Made by a program: the position numbers and the translations under genes. Below, one piece after another: positions 1 to 7,748 of a stretch of DNA of 31,922 nt. Origin of the DNA: Avimonas intestinalis. GTDB taxonomy: Bacteria; Bacillota; Clostridia; Oscillospirales; Acutalibacteraceae. Position 1 is the first letter of the stretch. The number at the start of each line of letters is the position of its first letter. The notes beneath the pieces are model-generated. The model had not been told where the DNA came from, ran no database searches, and saw nothing but the letters and a program-made list of their open reading frames with translations. The stretch spans positions 1 to 31,922 of the forward strand of contig CAJFID010000030.1 in assembly GCA_904380375.1 (NCBI GenBank), given 5' to 3'.

Positions 1-1
1 C

Positions 2-253
2 GTCGTATGGAATGACGATCTGGACCTTTCCTGCGACGAGTTGTGGGAAAACGGCAAGGAGGTCAAAACGCCGTTTGACGGCCTGATGGCTTTCAGCGAC
101 GCAACGGCCCTTTGGCAGTTGAACGAGAGCACCCTGCGAAAAGCGATTGCCTACGGGAAGCTGGTAAACGGCGTCGATGTCTGCAAATTCGGCAAGCAGT
201 GGGTGGTGTCCATGGACGCCATGCAGCGGGAATATGGAAATCCAAAAGCATAA
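2..253 (+). CDS. Helix-turn-helix protein, 5' end outside window
   Basis: The frame is open from the first bases of the window, so the true start lies upstream. A TTG at 41 could initiate but has no clear ribosome binding site, and the residues before it (VVWNDDLDLSCDE) read as natural protein. The visible 83 residues include FDGLMAFSDATALWQLNESTLRKAI, split here as FSDATALWQLNES and TLRKAI, then a YGKL..GVDVCKFGKQWVV segment. This is the pattern of small excisionase-like or MerR-like helix-turn-helix proteins common in Clostridia mobile elements. It converges on the polymerase gene, with a hairpin terminator between. Its target is unknown. A DNA-binding accessory role in the element is inference from fold and context. 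Confidence 0.7.
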   Translation, partial: VVWNDDLDLSCDELWENGKEVKTPFDGLMAFSDATALWQLNESTLRKAIAYGKLVNGVDVCKFGKQWVVSMDAMQREYGNPKA

Positions 254-258
254 AAGAG

Positions 259-290
259 GGGCGCCGTGCAAACGGCGCCCTTCAGCTTTT
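259..290. terminator. Bidirectional terminator between convergent genes
   Basis: A perfect 9-bp stem, GGGCGCCGT at 259-267 and ACGGCGCCC at 272-280, closes a GCAA tetraloop. T-rich sequence follows on the plus side and A-rich sequence precedes it, so it can serve the HTH gene and the convergent polymerase gene. Confidence 0.8.
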
Positions 291-1526
291 GAAAAAGGAT
301 TCCGGGTGGATGATATGGTTGTCCTTGGGGTTCAGGCTGGAAAGCCGGCGGTCAGCCAGCAGGAGCCCCCGCCGCACGGCAAAATGCCCGAACCGGCCGC
401 GTAGGGCGTCCACCGCGCTCTCCAATTCCTCCTGCTTCTGGATGGCGGCCACGTCCGGCAGCAGGGACAGCTGCTCATGTTCGTTTAGGGAGAGGCGGCA
501 GGCCCGCACGCTCAGGGAGCGCACCGGCTTGCCGGACAGATGATGACGCTTGTACAACTCAAACGCTTTTTCAAACAGGGCTTTCGCCGTCCGGTTGGGA
601 TAGGAGAGTCTGCCCTGGCGTTCATAGCTGTGCAGCTCGTTGTCCCGCACCCCGAGCTGCACGGTATCGCACACAAAGCCGTATTCCCGCATCCGGGCCG
701 ACACGCTTTCGCACAGCACATACAGGGTGATTTTGATGTCTTCGTCGGTCACCAGATCACGGGGGGCGGTGGTGCTGTTGCCAATCGACTTAATCAGCGA
801 TTTGGCTCCGATGTTCGATACCGGCGACGTGTCCAGCCCGTTGGCAAAACGCCAGAGCATCACCCCGTTTTTCCCGAGGATACTCCTTAAAAAGTCCTGG
901 CGGGCATTTGCCAGATCGCCGATTGTCTTGATACAGTATCGTTTCAGCTTCTGGTGGGTCGCCCGGCCGACATACAGCAGGTCGCTCACCGGCAGCGGCC
1001 AGACAATTTCTTTGAATCGGTCGCTGGTGATGACGGTGGTGGCGTCCGGCTTTTTCATGTCCGAACCCAGCTTCGCAAAGATTTTGTTGTAGCTGACCCC
1101 CACCGACACGGTGACGCCCAGCTCCTGCCGGATGCGCCTCCGCAGTTCGTCGGCAATCGTCCTGCCGTCCCCGAACAGGCCGATGCTGCCGGTCACGTCC
1201 AGCCAGCACTCGTCCAGGCCGTAGGGTTCCACCTGATCGGTGTATTCGCCGTAGATTTCCCGTGCAGCCTTGGAAAACTGCATATAGCGGTCATAATGGG
1301 GCGGGGTGAACACAATGTCCGGACATTTCTGCCTGGCCATCCACAGAGGATCGCCTGTCTGGACGCCAAACCGTTTGGCGTCCTCATTTTTTGCCAGGAC
1401 AATGCCGTGCCGGGCTTCCGGATCGCCTGCCACCGCCACCGGCTTCCCCCTTAAATCGGGGTTGTACAGACACTCCACCGAGGCATAAAAGTTATTCATG
1501 TCGGAATGTAGAATGATTCGTTCCAT
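282..1526 (-). CDS. Y-family DNA polymerase (Pol IV/UvrX-like)
   Basis: The 414-residue product is a translesion DNA polymerase of the DinB/UmuC family. The N-terminal palm motif HSDMNNFYASVE supplies catalytic Asp9, and YGLDECWLDVTG supplies Asp105 and Glu106. Further motifs are SVGVSYNKIFAKLGSDMKKP and a little-finger domain. QLSLLPD near residue 355 resembles a beta-clamp binding motif. The ATG at 1526 is chosen over the upstream in-frame start because GAGGGAG lies just before it. The divergent LDECW form of the second motif is typical of polymerases carried by phages and elements, such as B. subtilis UvrX/YqjW, rather than of housekeeping DinB. An apparent LexA box overlaps the predicted transcription start, so SOS control is likely. 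Confidence 0.9.
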   Translation of the reverse strand: MERIILHSDMNNFYASVECLYNPDLRGKPVAVAGDPEARHGIVLAKNEDAKRFGVQTGDPLWMARQKCPDIVFTPPHYDRYMQFSKAAREIYGEYTDQVEPYGLDECWLDVTGSIGLFGDGRTIADELRRRIRQELGVTVSVGVSYNKIFAKLGSDMKKPDATTVITSDRFKEIVWPLPVSDLLYVGRATHQKLKRYCIKTIGDLANARQDFLRSILGKNGVMLWRFANGLDTSPVSNIGAKSLIKSIGNSTTAPRDLVTDEDIKITLYVLCESVSARMREYGFVCDTVQLGVRDNELHSYERQGRLSYPNRTAKALFEKAFELYKRHHLSGKPVRSLSVRACRLSLNEHEQLSLLPDVAAIQKQEELESAVDALRGRFGHFAVRRGLLLADRRLSSLNPKDNHIIHPESFFKS

Positions 1527-1537
1527 ATCTCCCTCTC

Positions 1538-1563
1538 GAAACAAACGTTCTACAACCATTATA
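1538..1563 (-). promoter_or_regulatory. Promoter with LexA (SOS) box for the polymerase gene
   Basis: On the minus strand a perfect TATAAT lies at 1558-1563, without a clear -35. GAACGTTTGTTTC follows at 1538-1550. It fits the Gram-positive LexA/DinR consensus GAAC-N4-GTTY. Its position at about +1 would let LexA block transcription. LexA binding is inference. Confidence 0.7.
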
Positions 1564-1623
1564 CGTAATATTCTGCTTTAAATTTCTGGTGTTTGTTGGT
1601 AATCAGTAGCCAGAGAGTCCGTT

Positions 1624-2166
1624 TCAGCGGTTGGCATCCGGAAAAAAACGCTCCAACAACTCCATGCAGTCCTTGGACGTATACCCCCACAGGACACTGC
1701 TGAGAGCTTCGATGGCCTCCCGGCGATACCGATAATACGTCCGGTAGGATATGTACTTCACATGCGGCCGTATTGCTTCGATGATGTCCAATACGTTCCC
1801 TACTTCCTGTGGGGAAAGGTAGGTGTAGTACAAAACCCAATAGAATATTTCGCCGTTTTTATGCTTGTCCCGGAGCAACTCCACGGATGAGTCAACCAGT
1901 TTGAGCATTTTGTTGGAGCGTTCGATGCACTTGGCCTGGTATGCAATATCCGTCCCGGATAATTCAACACCAGCCAGGTAGATACTGTCGAGAAATTCGT
2001 CGATACTGGTGCCGTATTCGATTTCGAAACTCTTTTTTACCTGCTGTACGGATAATTCCAAACTCCAGGTAACATCCCGGTATTTGCTTAACAGCTTCCA
2101 GGTATCATGCAGCAACGGGTTTTCTTCCCGGTTGGTGAATTCCCTGTCGGTATGTGGCGCTTTCAT
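1624..2166 (-). CDS. Hypothetical regulator, possibly ArpU/sigma-like
   Basis: The 180-residue protein is mainly charged and helical. The C-terminal part (roughly 125-165) contains LSPQEVGNVLDIIEAI and YISYRTYYRYRREAIEAL. This resembles the region-4-like DNA-binding helices of phage late regulators of the ArpU/RinA type, but I cannot assign a family with certainty. Its ATG overlaps the stop of the preceding gene by one base (TAATG), with AAGGAGG nine bases upstream, so translation is probably coupled. The two proteins therefore probably act together. Base composition is more AT-rich than the sporulation and glycogen genes, consistent with an imported element. Confidence 0.65.
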   Translation of the reverse strand: MKAPHTDREFTNREENPLLHDTWKLLSKYRDVTWSLELSVQQVKKSFEIEYGTSIDEFLDSIYLAGVELSGTDIAYQAKCIERSNKMLKLVDSSVELLRDKHKNGEIFYWVLYYTYLSPQEVGNVLDIIEAIRPHVKYISYRTYYRYRREAIEALSSVLWGYTSKDCMELLERFFPDANR

Positions 2167-3281
2167 TACCGGATTCCTCCTTCCTGCTGGACCGTCAGGT
2201 TCAGTTCAAAGCGGTATAAGGCGGGACCGTTGCCGCAGTGTATTGTAAGTTCCAGTTTATTCTTTCTCCCGCAGCCGTCCGGATAACTATATAACTTATA
2301 CCGGGAATTCCGGCATCGGCAGCATGGAATCCCTTGCGAATACAGCACTTCGGATACTTTAGACAGGATATACGGGACGCACGATTTTGAAACGCTAGGA
2401 ACCGTACCTGAAACGCAAATTTGCTCTTCTTGTACGAGTTGATTTTGATTGTCCGGTTCTTTGGGAACCTGGATATGGAAGCATAGGGACATGGCAATCT
2501 CCTCCTTGTCGATTAAAACGTCGGATATTTGGAACATGGTGGACAGGTAATTATTCAGGTAGATGACACTGCCTTTTTTGCCAGTTCCGGCTATCAGGGT
2601 TAGATGGCCATTTTGGGCCAGCTTGTTGAGGGTACGGCTGACGGTGGAACGGGAAACGCCCCAGCGTTCTGCCAGTTCGGTATAGCTGACGAACGGCTCG
2701 CCAGTGCAGCTACGGTAATAGACCACCGGCCCCTTATCCGAACCCCGCACGCGCTCGTCCCGGTAAACGGTATGCAGCCACAGATCAAGGAGGATATCCA
2801 GTTCGGAGCATTTTCCCAAACCGATCAGTTCGTTCAGAACGGCAATGGGGAAGAAGAAAAAGCCGGCGTCCTTTTGACAGGGAGCGTTATAGTCGAGCAC
2901 GGTGTTGCTTTTCTGCCAGTCGGTAATCTTGAATTTGACAACCCTCCCGCGCGCCAAAAGGCTGAAAGCGATATAGTGTTGTTTCTGCAGACGTTCCAGT
3001 ACCTGCAGGGTCTGCCTGGAGCGTTTCTGCCGCAGATAGGCCGTTAGGTCGGAGAGGGTACAGATCCATTCGCCGGGGTTGACAAGATAGGACGTGCGCT
3101 CAATGCGCTGATAGGACGAACGAAAGTTGGCAAGGGAACAGAGTACGATATAATAAAAAAGACCGGAGTCTCCATTGGAATGGAAACTCCGGTCTGCAAT
3201 CAGGGATTGAATGAATTTTCGGTAAATCCGGCAGCGGGGATAGTCCACCAGCTGCTTGAGCTCCAATTGATATTCCGGCAT
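2166..3281 (-). CDS. Winged-helix protein of mobile element (regulator or replication initiator)
   Basis: The 371-residue protein appears to hold two winged-helix segments. One is near residues 75-125 (WICTLSDLTAYLRQK, then TLQVLERLQKQHYI). The clearer one is near 195-240 (FVSYTELAERWGVSRSTVSR, then TLNKLAQNGHL). Two such domains occur in plasmid and phage replication initiators and DnaD-like proteins, and also in transcription factors, so the role is open. The ATG at 3281 is preferred over the one at 3296 because GAGGAGC sits seven to eight bases before it. It lies just inside the sigK junction and is coupled to the next gene. A terminator-like hairpin lies in its early codons. Confidence 0.7.
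   Translation of the reverse strand: MPEYQLELKQLVDYPRCRIYRKFIQSLIADRSFHSNGDSGLFYYIVLCSLANFRSSYQRIERTSYLVNPGEWICTLSDLTAYLRQKRSRQTLQVLERLQKQHYIAFSLLARGRVVKFKITDWQKSNTVLDYNAPCQKDAGFFFFPIAVLNELIGLGKCSELDILLDLWLHTVYRDERVRGSDKGPVVYYRSCTGEPFVSYTELAERWGVSRSTVSRTLNKLAQNGHLTLIAGTGKKGSVIYLNNYLSTMFQISDVLIDKEEIAMSLCFHIQVPKEPDNQNQLVQEEQICVSGTVPSVSKSCVPYILSKVSEVLYSQGIPCCRCRNSRYKLYSYPDGCGRKNKLELTIHCGNGPALYRFELNLTVQQEGGIR
3148..3194 (-). terminator. Intrinsic-terminator-like hairpin inside a coding sequence
   Basis: On the minus strand, GACCGGAGT and ACTCCGGTC (9 bp) enclose a second stem, AATGGA with TCCATT, separated by one mismatch and closed by a two-base loop. TTTTTTATTAT follows directly. It falls about 35-45 codons into the winged-helix gene. 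It has the form of a Rho-independent terminator but is translated, so ribosome movement could decide whether it forms. Confidence 0.65.
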
Positions 3282-3316
3282 ATGAATGCTCCTCATACTT
3301 AAAATGTTCTTTTTTC

Positions 3317-3345
3317 ATATTACGGACAAAAATTCAAACGATGAA
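3317..3345 (-). promoter_or_regulatory. Possible promoter of the element regulator operon
   Basis: TTCATC at 3340-3345 and TAATAT at 3317-3322 are separated by 17 bp on the minus strand. The match to sigma-A consensus is only moderate. The promoter sits between the sigK junction and the winged-helix gene. Confidence 0.4.
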
Positions 3346-3390
3346 TGGCCGCTTGCCGTTTGTTTTACTGTGCTTACATTAGCCGCGTTG

Positions 3391-3400
3391 CTATACATAG
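3391..3400. other. Junction of sigK with the left element (candidate att site)
   Basis: SigK homology stops at codon 210. The conserved family sequence would continue SYVSRIEKKAL, but here SYV is followed by TAG and sequence that matches no sigK frame. The hexamer TACATA (3394-3399) covers the last two codons. The exact crossover point cannot be fixed without the other end of the element. Confidence 0.6.
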
Positions 3401-4023
3401 GAGCGGGAGATGTTCAGCTTGGCAGCGACCTCCCGCTGGGTGAGGGGGTCGCCCGTCAGCCCGTACCGCAGCTCGACGATTTCCCGCTCCCGGTCGTCGA
3501 GGATTTCCCGGATGTAGCGGTACAGCTTCTCGGCGTTGATCTTCCGGTCAATGTCTTCCACTATGGTATCGTCCTGCGCGATTACGTCGCTGAGGGTAAG
3601 GGGGTGGCCATCCTTATCGGTGTCGATCGGTTCGGAAAAGGAGACGTCCTGCGCCGTTTTCTTCCCCGCGCGAAAGTGCATCAGGATTTCGTTTTCAATG
3701 CAGCGGGAGGCGTAGGTCGCCAGGCGGGTGCCCTTGGTGTAGTCGAAGGTATTGACCGCCTTGATCAGCCCGATGGTGCCGATTGAAATCAGGTCGTCCT
3801 GATCCCGGACCGAGCTGTAATACTTTTTGATGATGTGGGCGACCAGACGCAGGTTGTGCTCAATCAGATGGTTGCGGGCGTCGAGATCGCCGTGCTGCCG
3901 GTAGGCCTCCAGGCAGCGGCGCTCCTCCGCGGCGGGGAGGGGACGGGGGAAGGAGCCGGAATTGACCACATGAAGCGCCATATAAAAGATATGGGAAAGG
4001 GAATTGAGCAGTTCAAGCAGCAT
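3391..4023 (-). CDS. sigK: Sporulation sigma factor SigK, 5' part of a split gene
   Basis: The 210 residues match the late mother-cell sigma factor SigK. A hydrophobic pro-region (LLELLNSLSHIFYMALHVV) is followed by SGSFPRPLPAAEE. Region 2 contains NHLIEHNLRLVAHIIKKYY and DLISIGTIGLIKAVNTFD, and region 4 begins DDREREIVELRYGL. The reading stops inside the region 4.2 helix-turn-helix at LNISRSYV, about 20-25 residues short of the usual length, so the promoter -35 contact helix is incomplete. The ATG at 4023 follows GGAGG at nine bases. In many Bacillus and Clostridia species sigK is split by a skin element that is excised in the mother cell. The same is inferred here, with the 3' part outside the window. 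Confidence 0.88.
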   Translation of the reverse strand: MLLELLNSLSHIFYMALHVVNSGSFPRPLPAAEERRCLEAYRQHGDLDARNHLIEHNLRLVAHIIKKYYSSVRDQDDLISIGTIGLIKAVNTFDYTKGTRLATYASRCIENEILMHFRAGKKTAQDVSFSEPIDTDKDGHPLTLSDVIAQDDTIVEDIDRKINAEKLYRYIREILDDREREIVELRYGLTGDPLTQREVAAKLNISRSYV

Positions 4024-4672
4024 AAGGATGTACCTCCAATTCTTCATTCCGTGGTTCAATTCCCATCCTATGCAAAACGGCGCCGGCGCGTGCCTGTCCG
4101 GGGCAAAAGGTTCCGCCGGACAAGGCCGGGCCTCCGGCCGAAGGCGGTCCGGCGGTCGGCTATCCCCGAGCAAAGGGGACGGGGGACGGGGCTCAAACCG
4201 GCCTCTCGGTCTGCTCAGGAGCAAGCGCGCAGAAGTGCGCGCAGAGGCGCAGCATGCGGGCCGCCACAGGACGGCCCGCAAACGGCTTGCGAGAAGAAAC
4301 ACCATCCGGGGCGGCACGCTTAACCGGCAGAAAACGCGGCTCTGTGCCCAAAAGGCGCAAAATGAGGGCCGCCGTCGCGGCCCTCATTTTGCTGCGGAGG
4401 CATTGCCCAAAGCAGGTTCCCTTTTTGCCCGCTGCGGCCTGTTTCAGCGCAGAGGAAAGCGCCTCCCCCAAGCGGCGGGCGCGAAGCAGGGACGTATCGC
4501 CCGGCATGTGCCGCACGGTGAACGGGAGAAGGGAGTTGGCAGCGTCCGCCGCCCGTCTTGTCGCCGGCTTACCGGCACAGATCCCGGCAGGGCGAAAGCG
4601 GGCGGCCCCGGTTCCCCTTGCAAAATGGGGGCGTGCCTTCCCCGCAGAGCCCGGCCGGCGGCCCCGCCGCTT
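4024..4672. other. GC-rich intergenic region upstream of sigK
   Basis: About 650 bp with no convincing gene. Open frames here are GC-driven, poor in natural composition and disagree between frames. It contains a strong bidirectional terminator at 4357-4392 and a second palindrome, GCGGGCCG with CGGCCCGC, near 4257-4280. The sigK promoter should lie in the right-adjacent 100 bp, but I cannot identify a convincing sigma-E site. Confidence 0.6.
4357..4392. terminator. Strong bidirectional terminator hairpin
   Basis: A 16-bp perfect stem (4357-4372 with 4377-4392) closes a CGTC loop. AAAA on the left and TTTT on the right lie within the stem, so it can terminate on either strand. It most likely ends the PH-domain gene transcript coming from the right. 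Confidence 0.75.
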
Positions 4673-5107
4673 TTATTCCGGCATATCCATGTCCATGCCG
4701 ATCCCGTCGTTGTCGATGTATTCCCCGGTGCGGAAGCGCATCCGCAGCCGCTCCCGCTCCACCTGTTCGTCGAGCGCTTCCTTAAAATCCTTGGCGTTGC
4801 GGATGTTATGGATACAGAGGTTGGGGTGGGTCTTGTCCGAGGAAACCACCTGCACGCTGCCTAAGCCGAAGAGCTTCTGAAGCAGGTTGCGGCTTAAAGT
4901 GGTGTCCATCACCCGGTACAGCAGGATGTCGTTGATCACGGTGGTAAAGAACCCGGTTTTCAGCTCCAGCTTTTTTGGGGAAAGGGTATAGGTGGTAAAG
5001 GTAAAGGGGAGCCCGAAAAAGAGGAGGCGCTTGCGCTCCGTCCATTCGAATTCCTCCTCCGGCTGTTCAATCTCGTCCGGAATGCCGTTACGGTTCTGGT
5101 CGTTCAT
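4673..5107 (-). CDS. PH-domain (bPH_2-like) protein
   Basis: The 144-residue cytoplasmic protein carries a bacterial pleckstrin-homology core of the YdbT/bPH_2 type. TTYTLSPKKLELKTGFFTT is followed by DILLYRVMDTTLSRNLLQKL, FGLGSVQV and IRNAKDFKEAL. The characteristic order is strands, an RV.D....R.L.. segment and a terminal helix. There is no transmembrane segment. The ATG at 5107 follows GGAGG at eight bases. An N-terminal DQNRNGIPDEIE stretch resembles a calcium-binding loop of the DxNxNG type, and the C-terminus is acidic (DNDGIGMDMDMPE). Function is unknown for most of the family. It is a single-gene unit, divergent from the glycogen operon. Confidence 0.75.
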   Translation of the reverse strand: MNDQNRNGIPDEIEQPEEEFEWTERKRLLFFGLPFTFTTYTLSPKKLELKTGFFTTVINDILLYRVMDTTLSRNLLQKLFGLGSVQVVSSDKTHPNLCIHNIRNAKDFKEALDEQVERERLRMRFRTGEYIDNDGIGMDMDMPE

Positions 5108-5161
5108 CAAAAAAACCTCCTTATTGTACGGCCGCCCGGCCGTCTGCCGTCTTTATTGGGT

Positions 5162-5167
5162 ATTATA
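5162..5167 (-). promoter_or_regulatory. -10 element for the PH-domain gene
   Basis: A perfect minus-strand TATAAT lies 55 bp upstream of the start codon. No good -35 was found at the expected distance. Confidence 0.45.
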
Positions 5168-5429
5168 CCAGAAGGCAGGCCAAAACGCGACGGTTTTCTC
5201 ACGGCTTGGCAGGAAGTTTTTTCTAACCGGTTTTTTACGGGAATTCGACGTAGTTTTTACCCGAAGAGGGATATAATAAACCGGTTCGGCCCCCTCCTGC
5301 CGGCGGATGGAGGGAAACCGGCGTCCGGATCCCCGGGGATTGGCGAGCTGGAATTGGCCGAGGTTGTATAAAACAGCCAAACAATGCCGGGGGATGCTGG
5401 ACAGGTTTTCAGAAAAAATACAAAAAGGC

Positions 5430-5458
5430 TTGCGTTTTCCCTCGCCAATTGTTAAAAT
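5430..5458 (+). promoter_or_regulatory. Candidate promoter of the glycogen operon
   Basis: TTGCGT (5430-5435) and TAAAAT (5453-5458) are spaced by 17 bp, about 130 bp before glgB. A second TATAAT at 5272-5277 has no matching -35. The rest of the 5108-5591 interval shows no gene. Confidence 0.55.
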
Positions 5459-5591
5459 AAAGGAAGAATTCTCCATTGCCCGGATTGCCGGGCGCCGCCC
5501 GCTTTCCGCGGGGTGCCGCCCGGCCTGCACTTCCTTCCTCTGGGAGGGGTACGGAATTTCCAGCGTGGGCTGCGGAAAGGAAGGGGTACGG

Positions 5592-7598
5592 ATGAAAGAC
5601 CATGTATCACCGGAATGGGAGCAGGCCGCTCGCCTGTTCCATCATGGGACGGATGTGAACGCTTACGAATGGCTGGGCTGCCATTACTTGGGAGGGGACA
5701 CCTATGTGTTCCGCACCTGGGCGCCCGGCGCCGAAAGCGTCTGCCTGGCCGGCGATTTCAACGGCTGGGACGCCGCGGCAACGCCGATGCAGCGGGTGAC
5801 GCAGGCCGGCGTATGGGAATGCACGGTTTCGGGGCTTCAGGAATACGACAACTACAAATACTGTATCACCGGGCAGGACGGGGAAATGCGGATGAAATCC
5901 GACCCCTACGGCTTCCACTTTGAGACCCGCCCGGCCAATTCCTCCCGCGTTTACCGGCTGGACGGCTACGAATGGGGGGACGCCGGCTGGTTCCGGCGCA
6001 AGGCGGAGAATACCATCTACGACTGCCCGGTGAATATTTATGAGCTGCACCTCGGCTCCTGGCGGCGGTATCCGGACGGCAACGTGTTTTCCTACGGCAA
6101 GCTGGCGGACGAGCTGATCCCCTATGTGCAGGAGATGGGCTATACCCATGTTGAGCTGCTGCCGGTCATGGAATACCCCTACGACGGGTCGTGGGGCTAC
6201 CAGGTGACGGGGTATTACGCCCCGACCTCCCGCTACGGTGCGCCCAAGGACTTCATGGCGTTTGTGGACCGCTGCCACCAGGCGGGGATCGGCGTCATTG
6301 TGGACTGGGTGCCCGCCCATTTCCCGAAGGACGCCTGCGGGCTGTACCGGTACGACGGTTCGGCGTGCTATGAATATGCCGACCCGCGCAAGGGGGAGCA
6401 TTACGAGTGGGGGACCTGCGTGTTTGACTACGCCCGCCCCGAGGTGCGCAGCTTCCTAGTCAGCAACGCGCTGTTCTGGCTGGAAAAATACCACGTCGAC
6501 GGCCTGCGGGTGGACGCGGTGGCGTCAATGCTGTATCTGGATTACAACCGCCGGGACGGGGAGTGGGTCCCGAACCAATACGGGGGCAAGGAAAACCTCG
6601 AAGCCGTGGACTTCCTCCGAAAGCTCAACGAGGAGGTGTTCGCCGCCCACCCCAAGGCGATGATGATCGCGGAGGAATCCACCTCCTGGCCGCTGGTGTC
6701 CCGGCCGACCAGCATGGGCGGACTGGGCTTCAACTACAAGTGGAACATGGGATGGATGAACGACATGCTCCGGTACATGTCCCTGGACCCGCTGGCCCGC
6801 AAATACAACCACGACAACCTGACCTTCTCCTTCTTTTACGCCTTTTCGGAGAATTTCGTGCTCCCCGTCTCCCACGACGAGGTGGTGCACGGCAAGGGCT
6901 CGCTCATCGGCAAGATGCCCGGCAGCTACGAGGAGAAATTTGCCAGCGTGCGTGCCTTTTTGGGGTATATGATGGCCCATCCCGGCAAAAAGCTGCTGTT
7001 CATGGGCTGCGAATTCGGGCAGTTTAAGGAATGGGACTTTGAAAACGGGCTGGATTGGCTCCTGCTTGATTATGAGAGTCACCGGATGCTCCGGCATTTT
7101 ACCAAGTCCCTCAACCACTTTTACCTTGAGAGCCCCGCGCTCTGGGAGAACGACTTTTCCTGGGAGGGCTTCTCCTGGATCGCCCACGACGACTATACCC
7201 AGAGCGTGATCTGCTTCCGCCGGATCGACCACCGGGGGGGCGAGCTGATTGTCGTGTGCAATTTTACCCCGGTGAAGCGGGAAAACTACCGGATCGGCGT
7301 GCCGGTGCACGGTACCTATGCCGAGGTGTTCAATACCGACGCGGCGGAGTTCGGGGGCGGAGGCACGCTCAACGGCACCGTTGACAGCGAGCGCAAGGAG
7401 ATGCACGGCTTTGACCAGTCCCTCTCGCTGACCCTGCCGCCCCTGTCGGTGCTGTACCTCAAGCTGAAAAAGGCCAAGCCGTCCCGCCGCTCCGTCGCCT
7501 CCCAGGCCGGCCGAAAAGCCGCGGGCAGCCCGGGCAAGGCCGGCAAAAAGGCGCCGGCGAAGAAAACGGGGACGAAAAAGGCCGGGAAGGCGGAATAA
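5592..7598 (+). CDS. glgB: 1,4-alpha-glucan branching enzyme
   Basis: GlgB cuts alpha-1,4 glucan chains and rejoins them through alpha-1,6 bonds in glycogen. The 668-residue protein has an N-terminal CBM48 (YVFRTWAPGAESVCLAGDFN). A GH13 barrel follows, with YTHVELLPVMEYP, DGLRVDAVASMLYLDY (nucleophile Asp), MIAEEST (acid Glu) and LPVSHDEVVHGKGS, and then a C-terminal beta domain. The start at 5592 is preferred to the far upstream in-frame start because of AAGGGG before it and because CBM48 begins soon after. The last 40 or so residues are an unusual Lys/Ala/Gly-rich tail (AGKKAPAKKTGTKKAGKAE). It is the first gene of glgB-C-D-A. Confidence 0.96.
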   Translation: MKDHVSPEWEQAARLFHHGTDVNAYEWLGCHYLGGDTYVFRTWAPGAESVCLAGDFNGWDAAATPMQRVTQAGVWECTVSGLQEYDNYKYCITGQDGEMRMKSDPYGFHFETRPANSSRVYRLDGYEWGDAGWFRRKAENTIYDCPVNIYELHLGSWRRYPDGNVFSYGKLADELIPYVQEMGYTHVELLPVMEYPYDGSWGYQVTGYYAPTSRYGAPKDFMAFVDRCHQAGIGVIVDWVPAHFPKDACGLYRYDGSACYEYADPRKGEHYEWGTCVFDYARPEVRSFLVSNALFWLEKYHVDGLRVDAVASMLYLDYNRRDGEWVPNQYGGKENLEAVDFLRKLNEEVFAAHPKAMMIAEESTSWPLVSRPTSMGGLGFNYKWNMGWMNDMLRYMSLDPLARKYNHDNLTFSFFYAFSENFVLPVSHDEVVHGKGSLIGKMPGSYEEKFASVRAFLGYMMAHPGKKLLFMGCEFGQFKEWDFENGLDWLLLDYESHRMLRHFTKSLNHFYLESPALWENDFSWEGFSWIAHDDYTQSVICFRRIDHRGGELIVVCNFTPVKRENYRIGVPVHGTYAEVFNTDAAEFGGGGTLNGTVDSERKEMHGFDQSLSLTLPPLSVLYLKLKKAKPSRRSVASQAGRKAAGSPGKAGKKAPAKKTGTKKAGKAE

Positions 7599-7748
7599 CC
7601 GCCCGGCAGGCCGCATAGGCTGGGAATGGGGACGGCCTGTCCCTTTTCCCGCCGGGAAGGGAAGGCCCCCGCCCTTGGGGGCAGCGCAGAGCAAAACCGG
7701 CGTGCCGAAAAGCGCCGCCGGGCATTGATATACAAGGAGGAATCCGAG

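Noticed and set aside
4024..4672. Structured non-coding RNA (RNase P, SRP or tmRNA) upstream of sigK
   Set aside because: Hairpins are present, but I found none of the conserved signature sequences of these RNAs.
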